Assembly (NCBI RefSeq): GCF_003148845.1
Contig: NZ_QGHA01000003.1
Span: 152,928-216,927 of the forward strand
Source: Mucilaginibacter oryzae
GTDB taxonomy: Bacteria > Bacteroidota > Bacteroidia > Sphingobacteriales > Sphingobacteriaceae
Reading direction: 5' to 3'
Length of the DNA: 64,000 nt
In this document: piece after piece, positions 53,426 through 62,553 of the stretch
Layout: the number at the start of each line of letters is the position of its first letter
Numbering within the stretch: the first letter of the stretch is position 1
Program-made: the position numbers and the translations under genes
The notes under the pieces: generated by a model
Database searches by the model: none
Seen by the model: only the letters and a program-made list of their open reading frames with translations
Told to the model about the DNA's origin: nothing

Positions 53426-54544
53426 ATGATTACAATTGTAACGGTTAAATCAAAAAAACAACTGGCTTCGTTTATCGATTTTCCTCACGACCTGTATAAG
53501 AACGACCCGTACTACGTTCCTGAGCTTTTTATCGCCCAAAGGGATCTTTTAACTAAACATCCGTTTCATAAACACAATACTGTACAACCGTTTCTGGCTT
53601 ACGATGGCGATAAAATTGTTGGCCGAATCGCCGCTATTTTAAATAACGGGCATAACGAGTACAGCCATGTGAATGATGGTTTCTGGGGATTTTTTGATTG
53701 CATCAACGATACTTCGGTTTCAACCGCTTTGTTTGAAACCGTTACCAGGTGGCTTAAAGAAAAAGGTGTAACCGGTAAATTGTTAGGCCCTACCAACTTT
53801 TCAACCAACGAGCCATGCGGCTTATTGATTGAAGGTTTTGACAGTTCGCCATTTTTGATGAACACCTACAACTTTGCCTATTACGCCAATTTGGTTGAAG
53901 CTTTTGGCTTTACCAAAGATGTTGACCTGATAGCATGGCACTGGGATGGGCAAAATTACGACGATAAATCGGTTCGCCTGTTAAATTCGCTCGAAGAGCG
54001 TTTAAAACGCAACGATATCGTGATCCGTAAAATCAACATGAAAAATTTCAAGGAAGAGGCGGTAAAACTTCGCGAAGTTTACAACTCTGCCTGGGATAAA
54101 AATACAGGCTTTGTACCGCTCACCGATGAAGAGTTTGATTACCTGGCCAAAGACCTGAAACTTATCCTCGACCCCGACTTTGCCATTGTAGCCGAGCACA
54201 AAGGCAAATTGGTGGCTTTTGGTTTGGCGCTGCCTAACTACAATGATATTTTTAAAACCATTAAACGCGGCAGGTTGCTGCCTACGGGCATTTTCAAATT
54301 GCTGTTTGGCAAAAAAGCGATTACAGGTATCCGTATTTACGCGTTGGGTGTTATTGAAGATTACCGCAAAATGGGCATTGAAGCCTGTTTATATGGCACC
54401 ATCATCAGGGAGTATAAAGCTAAAGGCTACGCGCATGCCGAAGCAGGCTGGACATTGGAAAACAACGACATGGTGAACCGCGCCATTGAGGCGATAAAAG
54501 GCGATCCGTACAAAAAATACAGGCTATACCAAAAAGCGATATGA
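53426..54544 (+). CDS. GNAT-like acyltransferase resembling bacterial ceramide synthase (bCerS)
   Basis: A 372-residue soluble protein. The N-terminal segment has LYKNDPYYVPELFIAQRDLL and FLAYDGDKIVGRIAAILNNG, the middle LLGPTNFSTNEPCGLLIEGF, and the C-terminal half NSAWDKNTGFVPLTDEEFDY with the GNAT-like IRIYALGVIEDYRKMGIEAC. Proteins of this style are often labelled N-acetyltransferase or dATP pyrophosphohydrolase; the bacterial ceramide synthase of Caulobacter is, to my knowledge, of this type. It would N-acylate the long-chain base. It overlaps the next gene by four bases. Confidence 0.7.
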   Translation: MITIVTVKSKKQLASFIDFPHDLYKNDPYYVPELFIAQRDLLTKHPFHKHNTVQPFLAYDGDKIVGRIAAILNNGHNEYSHVNDGFWGFFDCINDTSVSTALFETVTRWLKEKGVTGKLLGPTNFSTNEPCGLLIEGFDSSPFLMNTYNFAYYANLVEAFGFTKDVDLIAWHWDGQNYDDKSVRLLNSLEERLKRNDIVIRKINMKNFKEEAVKLREVYNSAWDKNTGFVPLTDEEFDYLAKDLKLILDPDFAIVAEHKGKLVAFGLALPNYNDIFKTIKRGRLLPTGIFKLLFGKKAITGIRIYALGVIEDYRKMGIEACLYGTIIREYKAKGYAHAEAGWTLENNDMVNRAIEAIKGDPYKKYRLYQKAI

Positions 54545-55527
54545 AGGAGCGGGTTTTAATAACCGGTGCAAGCGGATTTGTAGGATATCATTTGATAGAA
54601 GAGGCATTACAAAACAATTTTGAAGTTTTTATAGCGATACGAAAAAGCAGCAGGATCGATCATCTTAAAAACTTCGACATCCAATACATCTACCCCGAAT
54701 TTAACAACCCGGAAGCTTTGAAACGGCAACTGGCCGAAATTAAGCCCGATTACATTATCCACGCCGCGGGCGTTACCAGCGCCCGGTCTGAAGCCGAATA
54801 TAACCGCATTAACGCTACTTATACTTACAACCTGGCCCTGGCGGCAAAAGAAGCCTGCCCTACTTTAAAAAAGTTTGTATTGGTTGGCAGCCTTGCCGCA
54901 GTAGGCCCTTTAAATACCTTAAACGGGTTGATAACGGGGGATACAATCCCCCGGCCTGTTACCGCTTACGGTCGGAGCAAACTACTGGCCGAGCAAAAAC
55001 TAAAAACGGTTACAGGTTTGAGCTACACCATACTGAGGCCTACCGCGGTTTATGGCCCGCGCGACACCGGCATATTTATATTTTTTAAACAGGTGGCTAA
55101 GGGCATTGAGCCCTACATTGGCAACGCACAACAAAAGCTGAGCTTTATATATGTTAAAGACCTGGCCAAGGCCTGCATTAAAGCGCTTTATGCCGTTAAC
55201 AACCAAACATTTAACCTGAGCGACGGCAATTTTTACAGCCGTTATGAATTAGGCGACATCACCAAAAATGAGCTGAAACTCAAACCCCTTAAGTTTCATT
55301 TGCCTGTAAACTTTGTAAAAATAATTGCGGTGGTTTCTGAAAAACTGAGTTATTTGAGAAATAAAGCCGCGATACTGAACGTTGAAAAATTGAATGAACT
55401 GATGGCTGTTAACTGGCACTGTGATATTGAAGCAGCTAAATCCGATCTCGGTTTTTATCCCTCCTACAATCTGCAAGCCGGGGTGACCGAAACACTAAAA
55501 TGGTATAAAGCCAACAATTGGCTTTAA
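54541..55527 (+). CDS. Extended SDR, candidate ceramide-pathway ketoreductase (CerR-like)
   Basis: A 328-residue NAD(P)-dependent epimerase/dehydratase-family protein with TGASGFVGYH (8-17), HAAGVTSARSE, a Ser region VLVGSLAAVGP, the YxxxK pair Tyr143/Lys147 (AYGRSKLLAEQ) and LRPTAVYGPRD. Such proteins reduce or epimerise sugars and steroid-like ketones. In bacterial ceramide clusters a member of this family reduces the 3-keto group. Its ATGA overlap with the acyltransferase gene supports a shared pathway. Specific role inferred from context. Confidence 0.75.
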   Translation: MKERVLITGASGFVGYHLIEEALQNNFEVFIAIRKSSRIDHLKNFDIQYIYPEFNNPEALKRQLAEIKPDYIIHAAGVTSARSEAEYNRINATYTYNLALAAKEACPTLKKFVLVGSLAAVGPLNTLNGLITGDTIPRPVTAYGRSKLLAEQKLKTVTGLSYTILRPTAVYGPRDTGIFIFFKQVAKGIEPYIGNAQQKLSFIYVKDLAKACIKALYAVNNQTFNLSDGNFYSRYELGDITKNELKLKPLKFHLPVNFVKIIAVVSEKLSYLRNKAAILNVEKLNELMAVNWHCDIEAAKSDLGFYPSYNLQAGVTETLKWYKANNWL

Positions 55528-55567
55528 ACCCTCCAGATTTGCTTAACCAAATAAATTGTTACATAAA

Positions 55568-56890
55568 ATGAAAATTAACATTACACCTGCCAATGGTAAG
55601 CTCGGCATCCTGATTCCCGGATTGGGTGCGGTAGCCACTACCTTGATTGCCGGCGTAGAGGCCGTTAAAAAAGGCATCTCGCAGCCAATTGGCTCCCTCA
55701 CGCAAATGGGGCACATCCGCCTGGGTAAACGGACCGAAAACCGTAACCCTAAAATCAAAGAATTCGTTCCGCTGGCCGATCTTAACGATATCGTTTTCGG
55801 GGGCTGGGACGTTTACGAGGATAACGTATTTGAAGCCGCATCTAACGCGCAAGTGCTTGAATCAGGGTTGTTACATGCCGTGAAAGCCGAGTTGGAAGCT
55901 ATTAAACCGATGAAAGCCGCGTTTGATAAAAACTACGCTAAAAACCTTGATGGTACACACGTTAAAACCGGAACCAGGCTTGAACTTGCCGAGCAGGTGA
56001 TGGATGATATCAAAAACTTTAAAGAGGCTAACGGCCTTGACAGGGTTGTTTTGGTATGGTGCGGATCAACCGAGATCTATTACGAAGCATCGGCTGTGCA
56101 CCAGTCGTTAGCGGCATTTGAAGAAGGCTTAAAAAACGACGATAAGCTGATCGCTCCAAGTATGATCTACGCTTACGCGGCCTTAAAACTGGGCGTACCT
56201 TTCGCTAACGGCGCCCCTAACTTAACTGTTGATATCCCTGCCTTGGTGGAGTTGGCTAAATTAACCAAAACCCCTATTGCCGGTAAAGATTTTAAAACCG
56301 GTCAAACTTTAATGAAAACCGTTTTGGCGCCGGGTTTGGCTGCCCGTTCATTGGGTGTGCATGGCTGGTTTTCAACCAACATTTTAGGTAACCGCGACGG
56401 CTGGGTGCTTGACGATCCGGATAACTTCAAAACCAAGGAAGTATCAAAACTGGGTGTATTGGAAGATATCTTTAAACCGGAAGATAACAAGGAGCTTTAT
56501 GGTAACATTTACCACAAGATCCGCATCAACTACTACCCTCCGCATGGCGATAACAAAGAAAGCTGGGACAACATTGACATTTTTGGCTGGTTAGGCTACA
56601 AAATGCAGATCAAGATCAATTTCCTTTGCCGCGATTCGATCCTGGCAGCTCCTATCGCGCTGGATCTGGCAATATTCTGCGATCTGGCTAAACGTGCCGG
56701 TATGAGCGGTGTGCAGGAATGGTTGTCCTTCTACCTGAAATCGCCTCAAACCGCGCCTGGTTTACCGGCCGAAAACGATATCTTTAAACAACTGATCAAA
56801 CTGGAAAACACCCTGCGTTACATCATGGGTGAAGACCTGATCACCCACCTCGGGTTAGATTATTACGAAGACGCGTTTGCCGGGCAATAA
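55568..56890 (+). CDS. ino1: Myo-inositol-3-phosphate synthase
   Basis: A 440-residue protein from the ATG at 55568; a TTG at 55556 would add four residues. It has the NAD-binding start KLGILIPGLGAVATTLIAGV, VVLVWCGSTEIYYEASAV, NGAPNLTVDIPAL, GKDFKTGQTLMKTVLAPGL and SWDNIDIFGWLGYKMQIKIN. It converts glucose-6-phosphate to inositol-3-phosphate. Its presence directly after the ceramide genes indicates that inositol is made for lipid headgroups. It ends with a terminator-like hairpin. Confidence 0.94.
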   Translation: MKINITPANGKLGILIPGLGAVATTLIAGVEAVKKGISQPIGSLTQMGHIRLGKRTENRNPKIKEFVPLADLNDIVFGGWDVYEDNVFEAASNAQVLESGLLHAVKAELEAIKPMKAAFDKNYAKNLDGTHVKTGTRLELAEQVMDDIKNFKEANGLDRVVLVWCGSTEIYYEASAVHQSLAAFEEGLKNDDKLIAPSMIYAYAALKLGVPFANGAPNLTVDIPALVELAKLTKTPIAGKDFKTGQTLMKTVLAPGLAARSLGVHGWFSTNILGNRDGWVLDDPDNFKTKEVSKLGVLEDIFKPEDNKELYGNIYHKIRINYYPPHGDNKESWDNIDIFGWLGYKMQIKINFLCRDSILAAPIALDLAIFCDLAKRAGMSGVQEWLSFYLKSPQTAPGLPAENDIFKQLIKLENTLRYIMGEDLITHLGLDYYEDAFAGQ

Positions 56891-56912
56891 TCGCCGTTAA
56901 CGACATAACGTT

Positions 56913-56960
56913 ACAAACAGCCGTGGGTAGTGATGCTGCTTCACGGCTGTTTGTTTTTGT
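56913..56960 (+). terminator. Terminator after ino1
   Basis: Perfect 13-base arms (56913-56925 and 56942-56954) with a 16-base loop and a following T-rich run. The first four genes of the cluster therefore probably form one unit. Confidence 0.82.
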
Positions 56961-57381
56961 TTGGTAAAAATCTGCAATCTGCGGTAACAATAATTTACAC
57001 ATGCTGTTGTAATTGCGGTTTGTAAAACGATATGTTAAAAAGTGTTATTATGCTATACAGGTTACAATTTTACCAGGTTGCAGAAGTTAAATGACTTATA
57101 TAAGGCTATGGGTAAACAATATTTGACTTTTTGACCACATTAGTCTGTAGTGTTTTTTTTTTACCTTTGGCCTGTTAATTGCAAGCTCCGATAATTATCT
57201 GCCGGGAGCGTACTAATGTTCAACAAAACAGGTTATTATCAGGCGGATACCTGTAAAAAAAGGGGCGGAACAATATATCTGCCAAAAGTATAGATTAAAC
57301 TAATACATACGTCTTTATAACAAGTATAGCAGTATTACAGTGGAAAAAAGAAGTTTGTATTTGCACAATTGCTCAAGATAC
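56961..57381 (+). promoter_or_regulatory. Long upstream region of the DUF5686 gene with a TACCTTTG box
   Basis: No coding frame. The exact TAnnTTTG match at 57162-57169 would give a leader of about 210 bases. A long leader may carry regulation, but I recognise no riboswitch. Confidence 0.4.
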
Positions 57382-59949
57382 ATGGATTTTAAAAGAATTT
57401 ATAAAAGCTTATTTTTCCTGATACTGTTCTTTTCAGCTTCGGCTTTGTATGCACAGCAAACGGTAATAACCGGTACCGTTACAGATGCCGGTAACAAACA
57501 AACCCTGCCTTCTGTAAGCATTTCATTTACCGGTACCACCATAGGCACCACTGCCGATGTAAACGGGAAATACCGTCTCGTAACATCAAACCAGGATTTA
57601 AAACAAATAAAAGTTTCTTTTTTAGGCTATAAAGACGCGTTTTTAACCGTTGTGCCAGGTAAAGAACAGGTAATTAATGTACGGTTGTCCACCGCCTCGC
57701 AACAGTTGAACGAAGTTGTGGTAAAATCAGCCAAAAGAACTACCAGGTATCGTAATAAAGATAACCCGGCTGTAGAACTGATTCGTAAGGTTATTGAAAA
57801 CAAGGAAAAAAACCGCCCTGAAGCTTATAATTACGTAGAGTACAAGGAATACGACAAAATGATGTTCGCGCTGAGCAATGTATCCGCGCAGTTTTCCGAC
57901 AGGAAGTTTTTCCGCAAATACAAATTCATTTTAGATAACCGCGACAGCTCATTGGTGCCGGGTAAATCCTTGCTTCCAATTTATTTGGATGAAAAAGTAC
58001 AGCAGGTTTACTATCGTAAAAAACCTGAAAAAACCCGGGAAAACGTATTAGGTCAAAAAAGTGTTAATTACGGGCCGGGCATTGATAATGAAGGCCTTAC
58101 CCAATATTTTAAACACCTGTACAACAAGGTTGATATTTACACCAATAACGTATTTTTAATAACCAGCCAGTTTTTAAGTCCTATTTCAGACAACTCGCCA
58201 AACTATTACAAATTTTTTATTGCTGATACCATTGTTGATGAGCACAACCAAAAGCTGATCAAGCTTGATTTTACCCCGCGCAACACTACTGATGTATTAT
58301 TTGAAGGTAGTATTTACATTACGCAGGATGGTAACTTTGCCGTTCAGAAATGTGATCTGACCATCAACAAGCATATCAATATCAACTTCATCAGGTCGAT
58401 GACTGTTAACCTGGAGTTTCAGCAAAACCCCGACGGGCGTTACCACCTGAGCAAAAGCACTACCATTGCAGATTTTGGCGCCTCTAAAAAAGATGCGAAG
58501 AGTGGGTTGTTTGGGATAAGGGCCATAACGTTCAGCAATTATGTGGTGAATAAAGCCCGGCCGGATACCACCTACGAGGGATCGGAATATGCCGAACTGA
58601 GCGATGAAGTGAAGCACCGTCCGGAATCGTTCTGGCAGGAAAACAGACCCGATACGCTAACCGCTGCCGAGGGTAAGGTTTATAAAAATATTGATAGTTT
58701 GCGCAATATGCCCTCGTTTAAACGTACGGTAGATATTGCTACGTTATTACTGGCAGGCTATAAAGGTTTTGGCAAATTTGAGTTAGGCCCCGCAAACACG
58801 TTTTACAGCTTCAACCCGGTTGAAGGGTTTAGGTTACGTGTGGGTGGCCGTACCACGCCCGAACTGAGTAAACGTTATTATTTTGAAACTTATGCCGCTT
58901 ACGGTTTTAAAGATGAGCGCTGGAAATACTTCTTAAGTGCTACCTATTCGCTTAACGATAAATCCATCTATCGTTTTCCGCAAAACTATATCCGTGCAAG
59001 CTTTCAGCGCGATACAAAAATTCCGGGCGCAAGCCTGCAGTTTGTGCAGGAGGATAACTTCCTGCTATCATTTAAGCGCGGCGTGAACGACAAGTTCTTA
59101 TATAACGATTTTTACCGCTTTGACTATGTGCATGAACTGGAAAGCCATTTCTCGTACGAGATGGGTTTTAAAAGGTGGACACAGGAACCCGCAGGATCAT
59201 TATATTTTAACAATGTAATTGATGGCTTTGCCCATTCGGTTCACCAGCTTACTACTACCGAGTTAACCGGTAGCGTGCGCTGGGCACCTCATGAGCAGTT
59301 TTACCAGGGAAAGATTTACAGGATACCTATTCCAAACAAATACCCCGCCTTTGAGTTAGACTATACAGCAGGGATAAAAGGTTTATTTAACGGCGAATAC
59401 AACTACCAGAAACTTGATTTCCGTGCCGATAAGCGTTTTTACTTTTCGCAGTTAGGCTACGCGGATATCAATGTTTCGGCAGGCAAAATCTTCGGTACCG
59501 TTCCATATCCGTTGTTAACTATTCACCGGGCCAACCAAACCTACGCTTACGATATTGATTCGTATAACCTGATGAACTTCCTGGAGTTTGTGAGCGATAA
59601 GTACGCGAGTTTCAGGATCGATCAGCACTTCAGCGGTTTCTTCTTTAACAAAATACCTTTGCTAAAGAAACTGAAATGGCGCGAAACAGCATCGGTTAAA
59701 GTACTTTACGGTGGCCTGTCTGATCAGAACAACCCATCAATACACCCGGCCTTATACCAGTTACCGGTTGGTACCGATGGCGTACCTATTACTTACACTT
59801 TGGGCAAAACGCCTTATGTTGAAGGTAGTGTTGGTATCGAAAATATATTTAAATTTATACGCATAGATTTTGTAAGACGCTTTAATTACCTTGATCAGCC
59901 AAATGTTGCCCAATGGGGACTTCGTACAAGGGTTAAATTCGACTTTTAA
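57382..59949 (+). CDS. DUF5686 / carboxypeptidase-regulatory-like outer-membrane protein
   Basis: An 855-residue protein from ATG 57382; a GTG at 57340 would add 14 residues before the signal peptide FLILFFSASALYAQQ. Residues about 15-95 form a carboxypeptidase-regulatory-like beta sandwich (GTVTDAGNKQTLPSVSISFT, ADVNGKYRL). The remainder matches DUF5686 (LIRKVIENKEKNRPEAYNYV) and ends in a long beta-rich region likely to form an outer-membrane barrel, finishing LRTRVKFDF. No plug or TonB box is seen. Function unknown; it sits inside the lipid gene cluster. Confidence 0.85.
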   Translation: MDFKRIYKSLFFLILFFSASALYAQQTVITGTVTDAGNKQTLPSVSISFTGTTIGTTADVNGKYRLVTSNQDLKQIKVSFLGYKDAFLTVVPGKEQVINVRLSTASQQLNEVVVKSAKRTTRYRNKDNPAVELIRKVIENKEKNRPEAYNYVEYKEYDKMMFALSNVSAQFSDRKFFRKYKFILDNRDSSLVPGKSLLPIYLDEKVQQVYYRKKPEKTRENVLGQKSVNYGPGIDNEGLTQYFKHLYNKVDIYTNNVFLITSQFLSPISDNSPNYYKFFIADTIVDEHNQKLIKLDFTPRNTTDVLFEGSIYITQDGNFAVQKCDLTINKHININFIRSMTVNLEFQQNPDGRYHLSKSTTIADFGASKKDAKSGLFGIRAITFSNYVVNKARPDTTYEGSEYAELSDEVKHRPESFWQENRPDTLTAAEGKVYKNIDSLRNMPSFKRTVDIATLLLAGYKGFGKFELGPANTFYSFNPVEGFRLRVGGRTTPELSKRYYFETYAAYGFKDERWKYFLSATYSLNDKSIYRFPQNYIRASFQRDTKIPGASLQFVQEDNFLLSFKRGVNDKFLYNDFYRFDYVHELESHFSYEMGFKRWTQEPAGSLYFNNVIDGFAHSVHQLTTTELTGSVRWAPHEQFYQGKIYRIPIPNKYPAFELDYTAGIKGLFNGEYNYQKLDFRADKRFYFSQLGYADINVSAGKIFGTVPYPLLTIHRANQTYAYDIDSYNLMNFLEFVSDKYASFRIDQHFSGFFFNKIPLLKKLKWRETASVKVLYGGLSDQNNPSIHPALYQLPVGTDGVPITYTLGKTPYVEGSVGIENIFKFIRIDFVRRFNYLDQPNVAQWGLRTRVKFDF

Positions 59950-59974
59950 ACATCGCGCCTAATACGTAGAGAAA

Positions 59975-60712
59975 ATGGAACAACAAGCAACAACATTGAG
60001 AAAATCTTTTAGAACCAGCCTTCAATTAGGTATTTATAAGGTTATTGATCCGTTTGTAAAGATCCTCATAAAAATCGGCTTAACTCCTAATGCCGTTACC
60101 ACTATCGGTTTTGTGCTGAATGTGGGCGTAGCAGGCATATTTATTTTAGGAGCGGAAGAAGGTAACCGCGGCGACCTGAGTTATGTTGGCTGGGCCGGCG
60201 GATTGATATTGTTTGCTGGATTGTTTGATATGCTTGACGGGCAGGTTGCACGTTTAGGTAACATGAAATCAACATTTGGGGCATTATATGATTCGGTGCT
60301 TGACCGCTACAGTGAGCTGATTATGTTTTTGGGCATCTGCTATTACCTGGTGGCCCATCACTACTTTTTAAGTTCGATAGCGGCGTTTATAGCCTTGATA
60401 GGTTCTATGATGGTAAGTTACGTACGCGCCCGTGCCGAAGGCCTTGGCGTTGAAATTAAAGGCGGTTTAATGCAGCGCCCCGAACGTGTAGTTACCATTG
60501 GTTTATGCGCGGCCCTATCAGGCATTGTGGCCCAATATATAGGCGGTAACTACAAGTTATTTATCCCCGGAATTAAATTCCATGTATTTGAAACCATATC
60601 GATATTTACCATCCCGTTGGTAATCCTTGCAGTGCTTACTAACATAACTGCCTTTAACCGCTTAAAAGAGGCTAAAAAAGCATTGATAAAACTGGAAGAG
60701 GAAGGGAAATAA
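59975..60712 (+). CDS. CDP-alcohol phosphotransferase, candidate phosphatidylinositol(-phosphate) synthase
   Basis: A 245-residue membrane protein with about six helices. It has the full family motif D(x2)DG(x2)AR(x8)G(x3)D(x3)D, with Asp85, Asp88, Asp106 and Asp110. The family joins CDP-diacylglycerol to an alcohol such as inositol phosphate, glycerophosphate or serine. The nearby inositol-phosphate synthase favours an inositol acceptor. Its start is 25 bases after the DUF5686 stop, so both lie in one unit. The acceptor is an inference. Confidence 0.88.
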   Translation: MEQQATTLRKSFRTSLQLGIYKVIDPFVKILIKIGLTPNAVTTIGFVLNVGVAGIFILGAEEGNRGDLSYVGWAGGLILFAGLFDMLDGQVARLGNMKSTFGALYDSVLDRYSELIMFLGICYYLVAHHYFLSSIAAFIALIGSMMVSYVRARAEGLGVEIKGGLMQRPERVVTIGLCAALSGIVAQYIGGNYKLFIPGIKFHVFETISIFTIPLVILAVLTNITAFNRLKEAKKALIKLEEEGK

Positions 60713-60826
60713 GTCTAAAGTTCCGAGCCTGAAGTCTTAAGTTCTAAGTCGAGGGTTTAAATACTTTCAGGCTCTCGACTGCTGACTTCGGACTTAGAAC
60801 TTCAGACGTAGAACTTTCGACTTAGG
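60711..60826. repeat. AAGTC/AAGTTC heptad-type inverted repeat
   Basis: AAGTTCTAAGTC (60739-60750) and its perfect inverse GACTTAGAACTT (60791-60802) lie within a larger set of AAGTC/AAGTT words. The outer pair (about 60711-60723 and 60811-60826) is also nearly complementary. Same style as 36588-36728. It splits the phosphotransferase gene from the hydroxylase gene. Confidence 0.7.
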
Positions 60827-60837
60827 CACAAATATCA

Positions 60838-60845
60838 TATCTTCG
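60838..60845 (+). promoter_or_regulatory. Weak -7-like box TATCTTCG before the hydroxylase gene
   Basis: Seven of eight positions match TAnnTTTG. It lies about 145 bases before the ATG at 60990. Confidence 0.25.
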
Positions 60846-60989
60846 CAACATTAAAACAAAGGCCTTTACATAAGCTCGTTTCTTTGCTAAAATTGCCTTA
60901 TCGGTTAACAACCGCTCGTCCCTTAAATAATTAAACACACCATAAACAGGCAGGGAGATCCTGAAAGCATTTTCAAACCTGATTATAAC

Positions 60990-61616
60990 ATGAAAAAGAA
61001 ATATGTATCCAACTCGCAGGAGTCTGTGAGGATGTTTAAAAGCGATTTTTTAGAGGCTCTTTCAAAAGTTCACTGGACGGTGCCTTTGTATATTTTTGTA
61101 CCTGTTATCGGCTATTGCAGCTACAAATATTTCGACACGATGGGGTTCAATATCCTGGGCTATATCGGCATGTTTTTCTTCGGCCTGTTTATATGGACGC
61201 TTACAGAATATGTGATGCACCGCTTTGTATTCCACTATCACCCGAGCGAAAAACTGGAATGGGCGCAACGTTTACACTTCATTATGCACGGTGTACATCA
61301 CGATTATCCGAGCGACGCCAAACGCTTGGTGTTACCACCATCTTTAAGCATTCCGTTAGCTACCGGGTTTTTCTTTTTGTTTAAATGGTTATTACCTGTT
61401 AATTACATCTGGGGATTTTTTCCAGGCTTTATTTTAGGCTATCTGATCTATGATATTTCGCATTATGCCATGCACCACTTTAACTTTAAAAGTGGTTTAT
61501 TCAAAAAAATAAAGCAACACCATATGCTGCACCACTACCAGGACCCTGATAAAGGTTACGGTGTAAGCTCGCCGTTTTGGGATAAAATTTTCCGTTCAGA
61601 TTTCTTAAAAAAATAG
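60990..61616 (+). CDS. Sterol desaturase/fatty-acid-hydroxylase-family membrane enzyme
   Basis: A 208-residue protein with four helices and the di-iron histidine clusters of the family: HRFVFHYH, HFIMHGVHH, HYAMHH and HHMLHHY. It resembles short Fah-like hydroxylases (Scs7/FA2H group), which put a 2-hydroxyl on the ceramide N-acyl chain using O2. Many Bacteroidota ceramides carry hydroxylated chains. It is followed by the PAP2 gene after one base. The hydroxylation site is inferred from family and context. Confidence 0.88.
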   Translation: MKKKYVSNSQESVRMFKSDFLEALSKVHWTVPLYIFVPVIGYCSYKYFDTMGFNILGYIGMFFFGLFIWTLTEYVMHRFVFHYHPSEKLEWAQRLHFIMHGVHHDYPSDAKRLVLPPSLSIPLATGFFFLFKWLLPVNYIWGFFPGFILGYLIYDISHYAMHHFNFKSGLFKKIKQHHMLHHYQDPDKGYGVSSPFWDKIFRSDFLKK

Positions 61617-61617
61617 C

Positions 61618-62553
61618 ATGGGCAGTGCCAACCACGGCGTTAAGGTAAATATCCGCTCGATCATTATCATTTCGCTGCTTTCTATCGCTTACCTGGCATT
61701 TTCAACATTCCTGATAGGGTACAAACCGGATGAGCTAACGCTTGTGTTGATTTTTAATGTGCTTTTTTATGCTTCGGCCATAACCCGTAAGTTTATTTTA
61801 GGCTTCACTATTTTTATAGTGTACTGGATCATTTTTGATTACATGAAGGCCTTCCCCAACTACAACTATAACCCGGTACACATAGCCCAGCTTTACAATG
61901 CCGAAAAGCACTTGTTCGGGATCCATTTTAATGGCAAGCTACTTACCCCTAACGAGTACTGGCTGGCCAACACCCAAACCTATATTGATGTAATATCGGG
62001 CTTGTTTTATTTGTGCTGGATCCCTGTACCGCTGGGTTTCGCGGCTTATTTGTTTTTTAAAAACAAAAAGCAGTTCCTTAATTTTTCAATAACTTTTGTA
62101 TTGGTGAACATGCTGGGGTTTATAGTTTACTACGCTTATCCCGCAGCTCCGCCATGGTTTGTACAGCAACACGGGTTTCATTTTATCCCGCTAACCATGG
62201 GTAATACCGCGGGCCTGGCACGGTTTGATGCATTTTTCCACGCCGAAATCTTTAAAAACATCTATACAAAAGGTTCCAATGTGTTCGCGGCCATGCCGTC
62301 GTTGCATTCCTCCTACCCGGTAATTGTACTTTACTATGGGTTAAAAAACCGCCTGGGCTGGGTTAATGTTTTCTTCGCGATAGTTACTGTTGGTATTTGG
62401 TTTACGGCGGTGTACGCGAGCCATCATTATGTGCTGGACGTATTGGCGGGTATTACCACAGCTTGCCTGGGCATAGCGCTTTTCAATTTTTCAGTGAAGA
62501 AATTTCCCGCTATGCAACAAGCTCTCAATAGTTATCAGCGGGTAATTTCTTAG
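61618..62553 (+). CDS. PAP2-superfamily membrane enzyme, Aur1-like (candidate inositol-phosphorylceramide synthase)
   Basis: A 311-residue polytopic protein with about eight helices. Two active-site motifs near the end are AMPSLHSSYP (His230) and YASHHYVLDVLAG (His270 and Asp274). This MPSLHS / SHHYxxD combination is the one in fungal Aur1 and related inositol-phosphotransferases, which move phosphoinositol from phosphatidylinositol to ceramide. A plain lipid phosphatase (for example a PI-phosphate phosphatase) is the main alternative. It starts one base after the hydroxylase stop, so both are translated from one message. Confidence 0.8.
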   Translation: MGSANHGVKVNIRSIIIISLLSIAYLAFSTFLIGYKPDELTLVLIFNVLFYASAITRKFILGFTIFIVYWIIFDYMKAFPNYNYNPVHIAQLYNAEKHLFGIHFNGKLLTPNEYWLANTQTYIDVISGLFYLCWIPVPLGFAAYLFFKNKKQFLNFSITFVLVNMLGFIVYYAYPAAPPWFVQQHGFHFIPLTMGNTAGLARFDAFFHAEIFKNIYTKGSNVFAAMPSLHSSYPVIVLYYGLKNRLGWVNVFFAIVTVGIWFTAVYASHHYVLDVLAGITTACLGIALFNFSVKKFPAMQQALNSYQRVIS

